Part shown: positions 7,831-11,647 of the stretch, piece after piece
Position numbering within the stretch: the first letter of the stretch is position 1
Layout: the number at the start of each line of letters is the position of its first letter
DNA from: Thiohalobacter sp.
GTDB lineage: Bacteria > Pseudomonadota > Gammaproteobacteria > DSM-19610
NCBI GenBank assembly: GCA_027010005.1
Contig: JALVCM010000216.1
Location: 1 to 11,647, forward strand
Direction: 5' to 3'
Length of the DNA: 11,647 bases
Made by a program: the position numbers and the translations under genes
The notes under the pieces: generated by a model
What the model was told of the DNA's origin: nothing
Databases searched by the model: none
Seen by the model: the letters and a program-made list of their open reading frames with translations, nothing else

Positions 7831-8925
7831 ATGAACAACTCCCAACAGCTGATTGCGGCCCTGCTGCTGATACTCCTGCCTGTCTGGACAGGACTGGTTC
7901 AGGCGGCTTCCACACCAGGGAGTGCACAACCCGCCAGCAAGACGAACCCTCACCTGAACGAAGCCGCCAAGTACCGGATTGAATTCGATAATGACCTGTT
8001 TGTTGGATCGGATAACCAGTTCTCCAGTGGCTGGAGCTTCCAGTATCACTCGGCAATAGCCAGCGACTGGGAACGGCTCGAATCACCGACACAACAGCTG
8101 GCCAGGTTCGGGAAACGTCTGCCAGGCCTGCAGAATGACACGCTCTACAAACGCTTCAACCTGTCGATCGGGCAGATTATTCAGACGCCGGCAAAACTCA
8201 ATGAATCGAAACGTATCAAGGATGACGTGCCCTATGCCGCCGTCATTGCCGTGCAAAGTACCTGGATTGCCTATGACGATGAGACATTTCACGGTATCGA
8301 GGTCTCGCTGGGTGTCACAGGCCCTGCCGCACTGGGCGAGCCCTCACAGAATTTTTTTCACCGGCTGCTCGGCATCAATGAAGCAGAAGGCTGGAACAAC
8401 CAGCTGAACAGCGAACCTGTATTCAACCTGAACTACATGCGCAAGAAAAAATTCTACCGCGGCGGCAATTCGTCGGACCTGAAATGGGATGCCACAATAG
8501 ACGGGCACGCGGCACTGGGAACCCTGTTCACACTGGCTGCCCTGCGCCTGGAAACCCGCATCGGCCGGAATATGCCCCGCGGCTTCACCTATTATCCTGA
8601 CCCGATCGGACACAGCATGATCTACGATGCCACCCTGTCGCCAGCATCCCCGTCCAGGCCCTCCCTGTATGCGTCTGTCACCGGCTCAGCCATTGCCATG
8701 GGGCGCAATCTGTTACTGGATGGTACATTCTTCCGCAACAGCCAGAGTATCGACAAGGAACCCTACCTGTTCATGCTGAACATCGGCTTTCATTATGAAA
8801 CCCCGGACTGGGGTGCCCATATGGACTGGACTTTCACGACCGACACGGTGGAGACCGCCAGTCTCGATGCTGCCGAGGATGCCGACAACGCCTTTGGCAC
8901 GATCATGATCGAGTGGAAACTGTAG
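7831..8925 (+). CDS. lpxR: Outer-membrane lipid A 3'-O-deacylase, LpxR family (DUF2219)
   Basis: This is a 364-residue precursor. Residues 1-25 are a signal peptide (LIAALLLILLPVWTGL core, likely cleavage after VQA). The mature protein resembles LpxR, a beta-barrel outer-membrane enzyme that removes the 3'-acyloxyacyl group of lipid A and is calcium-dependent in Salmonella. Family blocks seen are IEFDNDLFVGSDNQFSSGW (Asn54-Asp55 equivalent to the conserved ND pair), FHGIEVSLGVTGPAALGEPS, QNFFHRLLG (His177, the likely catalytic histidine of the Q-x3-H block) and GWNNQLNSEPVFNLNYMRKK. The protein ends in alternating residues with a terminal MIEWKL strand, typical of barrels. I chose ATG 7831 over the in-frame TTG 7774: the ATG directly precedes a normal signal peptide and has AGGA at 7815-7818, whereas the TTG would add 19 polar residues that the dyad sequence partly encodes. 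The block usually read Y-T/S-N-G is FSSG here, a divergence that may matter for activity. Confidence 0.9.
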   Translation: MNNSQQLIAALLLILLPVWTGLVQAASTPGSAQPASKTNPHLNEAAKYRIEFDNDLFVGSDNQFSSGWSFQYHSAIASDWERLESPTQQLARFGKRLPGLQNDTLYKRFNLSIGQIIQTPAKLNESKRIKDDVPYAAVIAVQSTWIAYDDETFHGIEVSLGVTGPAALGEPSQNFFHRLLGINEAEGWNNQLNSEPVFNLNYMRKKKFYRGGNSSDLKWDATIDGHAALGTLFTLAALRLETRIGRNMPRGFTYYPDPIGHSMIYDATLSPASPSRPSLYASVTGSAIAMGRNLLLDGTFFRNSQSIDKEPYLFMLNIGFHYETPDWGAHMDWTFTTDTVETASLDAAEDADNAFGTIMIEWKL

Positions 8926-8943
8926 GCCGGGATCACAACCAGC

Positions 8944-8962
8944 CTGTCACCTGGGTTGCAGG
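8944..8962 (+). promoter_or_regulatory. Copy 2 of the 19-base repeated dyad, upstream of the P-type ATPase gene
   Basis: CTGTCACCTGGGTTGCAGG matches copy 1 in 18 of 19 bases and lies 67 bases before ATG 9030. Here the dyad extends outward: GCCTG at 8942-8946 pairs with CAGGC at 8959-8963. It also reads TGTCAC-N5-TTGCA, with one departure (GT for GG at -24) from the sigma-54 promoter consensus, which would place transcription start near 8971. Either an operator or a weak sigma-54 promoter is possible. The location, in the gap between two same-strand genes, supports separate control of the ATPase. Confidence 0.5.
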
Positions 8963-9018
8963 CCGCAGACAGAAATCGCGCTAGTCTTCCAGTGGATTGT
9001 ACCCCGCATTTCCAACCC

Positions 9019-9022
9019 AGGA
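9019..9022 (+). promoter_or_regulatory. Ribosome binding site deciding the ATPase start
   Basis: AGGA stands seven bases before ATG 9030. The alternative in-frame TTG at 8997 lacks a comparable site and would add 11 residues not expected in the family, so ATG 9030 is preferred. Confidence 0.7.
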
Positions 9023-9029
9023 CTTGAAC

Positions 9030-11621
9030 ATGACCCAGGACACTGACAGCTACGCACAGCAAAGCGTTAACGAGACCCTCAAGGCATTGGATGTCAATCC
9101 CGCCGGGGGGTTGTCCGACAGCGAAGTAAAACAGCGTCTCGAAGCATACGGTCCCAACGAAATCGAGGAGCGTGAGGAGCCTCTCTGGCACCGGATCTTC
9201 CGGCGTTTCTGGGCACCTATTCCCTGGATGATCGAGGCTGCAGCCGCACTGTCGGCACTGGCTGGCAAGTGGGAAGACTTCAGCATCATCCTGGTGATGT
9301 TGCTGGTCAATGCCGGCCTCGATTTCTTTCAGGAACATCGCGCACTGAATGCACTCAAGGCGTTGAAGGCCAGGATGGCACGTCAGGTCACTGTGTTACG
9401 CAACGGGACCACAAGAATCGTCCCGGCGCGGGAACTGGTGCCCGGCGACCTGGTGCGGCTGCGTATCGGTGATATCGTACCTGCCGATGTTCAGCTGGTA
9501 TCCGGCGACTACCTGCTCATCGACCAGTCCGCATTGACCGGTGAGTCACTGCCGGTCAGCCGCAAGGTCAACGAAGTGGCCTATGCCAACACCATCGTCA
9601 AGCAGGGTGAAATGCTTGCCGTGGTCGTCAATACCGGTATGAACACACGCTTCTCCAGCGTTGTTTCACTGGTTGCCAGGGCCCAACTGGAAGAACGCAG
9701 CCACTTCCAGAAGATGGTAATCCAGATTGGTAATTTCCTCATCCTGATCACCGTTGCACTGGTGCTGTTAATTATCCTGGTGTCACTGTTCCGTGGTGAT
9801 GAACTGATCGAGATTATCCGCTTCGCACTGGTGCTGACAGTGGCAGCCATTCCTGTTGCCCTGCCCGCGGTACTGTCGGTCACCATGGCAGTCGGTGCCA
9901 TGAATCTCGCACGTCGCCAGGCTGTCGTGTCCAAGCTCACGGCGATCGAGGAGCTGGCTGGCGTTGATGTATTCTGTAGTGACAAAACCGGCACGCTGAC
10001 CGAGAACCGGATGCAGGTCGCGGAACCGGTAGTCCTCAATGGACACGATATCCCCGAACTGTTCCTGGTAGCGGCACTTGCTTCACGGCTGGAAAACAAC
10101 GATCCGATCGAGCTACCGATTTTCCACTATATTGATGAAAAACTGCCGGATTTGGACCTGACAGCCTATCACCAGGCGCACTTTGTTCCATTTGACCCCG
10201 TGCGCAAGCGAACCGAGGCGGAAATTGAATCCGGCAAGGGAACCTTTATCGCGGTCAAAGGTGCCGCCCAGGTGCTGGTGGAGATGGCGGAACTGCCGGA
10301 CGAGGAAGCCACTATCGTCAACCAGCTGGTCGACCAGCTTGCCGGCAAAGGCTACCGTACGCTGGCGGTAGGCCGGAAAACGGCTGACCAGCCGTTGCAG
10401 CTGATTGGCCTGATACCGCTCTATGATCCACCCCGGCCCGAGTCCGCACAAGTCATTGCAGACATGCGCGACTACGGTGTGCGCGTCAAGATGGTTACTG
10501 GTGACCACATTGCCATTGCCCGTGAAGTTGGCCGCCTGCTGGGGCTGGAAGGAGAAGCCATCCATTCAAGGCAACTAACCGGCAGTGGCAGTCAGGAACT
10601 GCTGGCGCTGACATCGGCGCTGTCTGCGGCGATCTACTCGCGACTCAAGGGTGATGTTTCCCAATCGGAAGCCAGACACTTTGCCGACGAGGTCATGGAG
10701 ACACTTGCGCAGCTCTATGACACACGCCTGCTGGAACGTGAGTTTATCCATACCCACGAATCGGCCATCATCGATATGATCGAGGATGTCGACCTGTTCG
10801 CCGAAGTGGTGCCGGAAGACAAGTACCGGATTGTGGATACGTTACAGAAAGGTGGCCACCTGGTTGCCATGACCGGTGACGGTGTCAATGATGCCCCCGC
10901 ACTGAAAAAAGCGGACTGCGGCTTTGCCGTGGCCAATGCCACCGACGCAGCACGTGCAGCGGCAGACATTATCCTGACCGCTCCAGGCCTGTCTGTCATC
11001 AATGAAGCCACCAAGCAGGCACGTATTACTTTTGAGCGGATGAAAAGCTATGCGACCTTCCGCATTGCGGAAACGATACGCATCATCCTGTTCATGACAC
11101 TGTCAATCGTGGTTTTCAATTTCTACCCGATCACGGCACTGATGATCATTCTGCTGGCACTGCTCAATGATATCCCGATACTTGCCATTGCCTACGATAA
11201 TACCCGTGTGGACAGAAACCCGGTACGCTGGAACATGAGCGAACTACTGACCATATCAAGTGTGCTGGGGGTAATGGGCGTTATCTCATCCTTCCTGCTT
11301 TTCTATATTCTCCAGAAAAACGGCCTGCCCGAGGAACTGATTCAAACACTGCTGTTCCTGAAACTGATCATTGCCGGACACAGCACCCTGTATGTCACAC
11401 GTATCGATGACTGGTTCTGGAAACGCCCCTACCCTTCCGTCCTGTTGTTTGGCGCCACTTTCGGTACAGAAATTCTTGGTACGCTGATTGCAGTCTACGG
11501 TATATTCGTCACACCTATTGGCTGGGAATATGCGCTGGGCATCTGGGCCTATGCCCTGGCCTGGTTTGTCATCAATGACGCCGTAAAAATTCAGGCCTAC
11601 CGCATGCTGCGCAGCCACTGA
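9030..11621 (+). CDS. P3A-type (plasma-membrane H+-pump type) P-type ATPase
   Basis: The 863-residue membrane pump probably exports protons at the cost of ATP. Order: N-terminal cytoplasmic part; M1-M2 (about 60-105); A domain with LTGES (169-173); M3 (about 231-252) and M4 (about 265-290) with AIPVALPAVLSVTMAVGA; P domain with CSDKTGTLTEN (Asp318 phosphorylated); N domain with VKGAAQ; MVTGDH (Asp492); MTGDGVNDAPAL (Asp617 and Asp621); then M5-M10. Residues matching those used for proton transport in plant pump AHA2 are present: Asn94 (LLVNAGLDFF, M2), Arg684 (ETIRII, M5) and Asp714 (ALLNDIPI, M6). This favours H+ over Ca2+, Mg2+ or heavy metals, and no metal-binding domain or CPC motif is present. 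The protein ends about 15 residues after the last helix, without the plant autoinhibitory tail. Between Asp492 and Asp617 it is about 50 residues longer than my recollection of AHA2. Its own upstream dyad suggests regulated expression. Confidence 0.93.
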   Translation: MTQDTDSYAQQSVNETLKALDVNPAGGLSDSEVKQRLEAYGPNEIEEREEPLWHRIFRRFWAPIPWMIEAAAALSALAGKWEDFSIILVMLLVNAGLDFFQEHRALNALKALKARMARQVTVLRNGTTRIVPARELVPGDLVRLRIGDIVPADVQLVSGDYLLIDQSALTGESLPVSRKVNEVAYANTIVKQGEMLAVVVNTGMNTRFSSVVSLVARAQLEERSHFQKMVIQIGNFLILITVALVLLIILVSLFRGDELIEIIRFALVLTVAAIPVALPAVLSVTMAVGAMNLARRQAVVSKLTAIEELAGVDVFCSDKTGTLTENRMQVAEPVVLNGHDIPELFLVAALASRLENNDPIELPIFHYIDEKLPDLDLTAYHQAHFVPFDPVRKRTEAEIESGKGTFIAVKGAAQVLVEMAELPDEEATIVNQLVDQLAGKGYRTLAVGRKTADQPLQLIGLIPLYDPPRPESAQVIADMRDYGVRVKMVTGDHIAIAREVGRLLGLEGEAIHSRQLTGSGSQELLALTSALSAAIYSRLKGDVSQSEARHFADEVMETLAQLYDTRLLEREFIHTHESAIIDMIEDVDLFAEVVPEDKYRIVDTLQKGGHLVAMTGDGVNDAPALKKADCGFAVANATDAARAAADIILTAPGLSVINEATKQARITFERMKSYATFRIAETIRIILFMTLSIVVFNFYPITALMIILLALLNDIPILAIAYDNTRVDRNPVRWNMSELLTISSVLGVMGVISSFLLFYILQKNGLPEELIQTLLFLKLIIAGHSTLYVTRIDDWFWKRPYPSVLLFGATFGTEILGTLIAVYGIFVTPIGWEYALGIWAYALAWFVINDAVKIQAYRMLRSH

Positions 11622-11647
11622 CTACAGGATTATTGTAGGGGGAAGAT

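Noticed and set aside
11622..11638. Small hairpin CTACA-7-TGTAG after the ATPase stop as a terminator
   Set aside because: The stem has only five pairs, mostly A/T, and is followed by GGGG rather than a T-run; the window ends too soon to judge.

Overview
The window is a densely coded chromosomal segment of a Gram-negative bacterium, most likely a gammaproteobacterium. The outer-membrane LpxR-type lipid A deacylase requires a Gram-negative envelope, the PEP synthase looks proteobacterial, and the DNA is moderately GC-rich (judged by eye, not computed). I see no mobile element, CRISPR array, tRNA, rRNA or defence island. No stretch longer than about 120 bases lacks a gene.

Layout: (a) Bases 1-6879 form one co-directional + strand block. 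It holds the tail of an unidentified gene, PEP synthase (ppsA), a six-helix HdeD/DUF308 membrane protein, a short-type alpha-glucan (glycogen) phosphorylase and an APC-family amino acid permease. The first three junctions are tight: two 4-base ATGA overlaps, then a 9-base gap. The permease follows after 39 bases. (b) Bases 6892-7713 hold a convergent - strand gene for a SpoIIAA/STAS-like + UspA two-domain stress protein. (c) A 117-base divergent intergenic region (7714-7830) leads to a + strand LpxR-family lipid A 3'-O-deacylase. (d) After a 104-base gap comes a + strand P3A-type (plasma-membrane proton-pump type) P-type ATPase that reaches almost to the window end.

How the genes may work together (inference): PEP synthase and alpha-glucan phosphorylase are enzymes of storage-carbon and three-carbon metabolism. 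HdeD, the universal stress protein, the proton pump and lipid A remodelling are stress and envelope functions. The whole reads as a carbon-reserve plus pH/envelope stress module rather than a classical accessory island.

The most notable non-coding signal is a 19-base sequence present twice with one mismatch (7777-7795 and 8944-8962), in the only two intergenic gaps over 100 bases. It lies directly upstream of the lipid A deacylase and of the proton ATPase. It is imperfectly palindromic and also has sigma-54-like -24/-12 spacing, so it may tie these two envelope genes, and possibly the divergent stress gene, into one regulon. A second point of interest is an apparent insertion of about 50 residues in the P domain of the ATPase.
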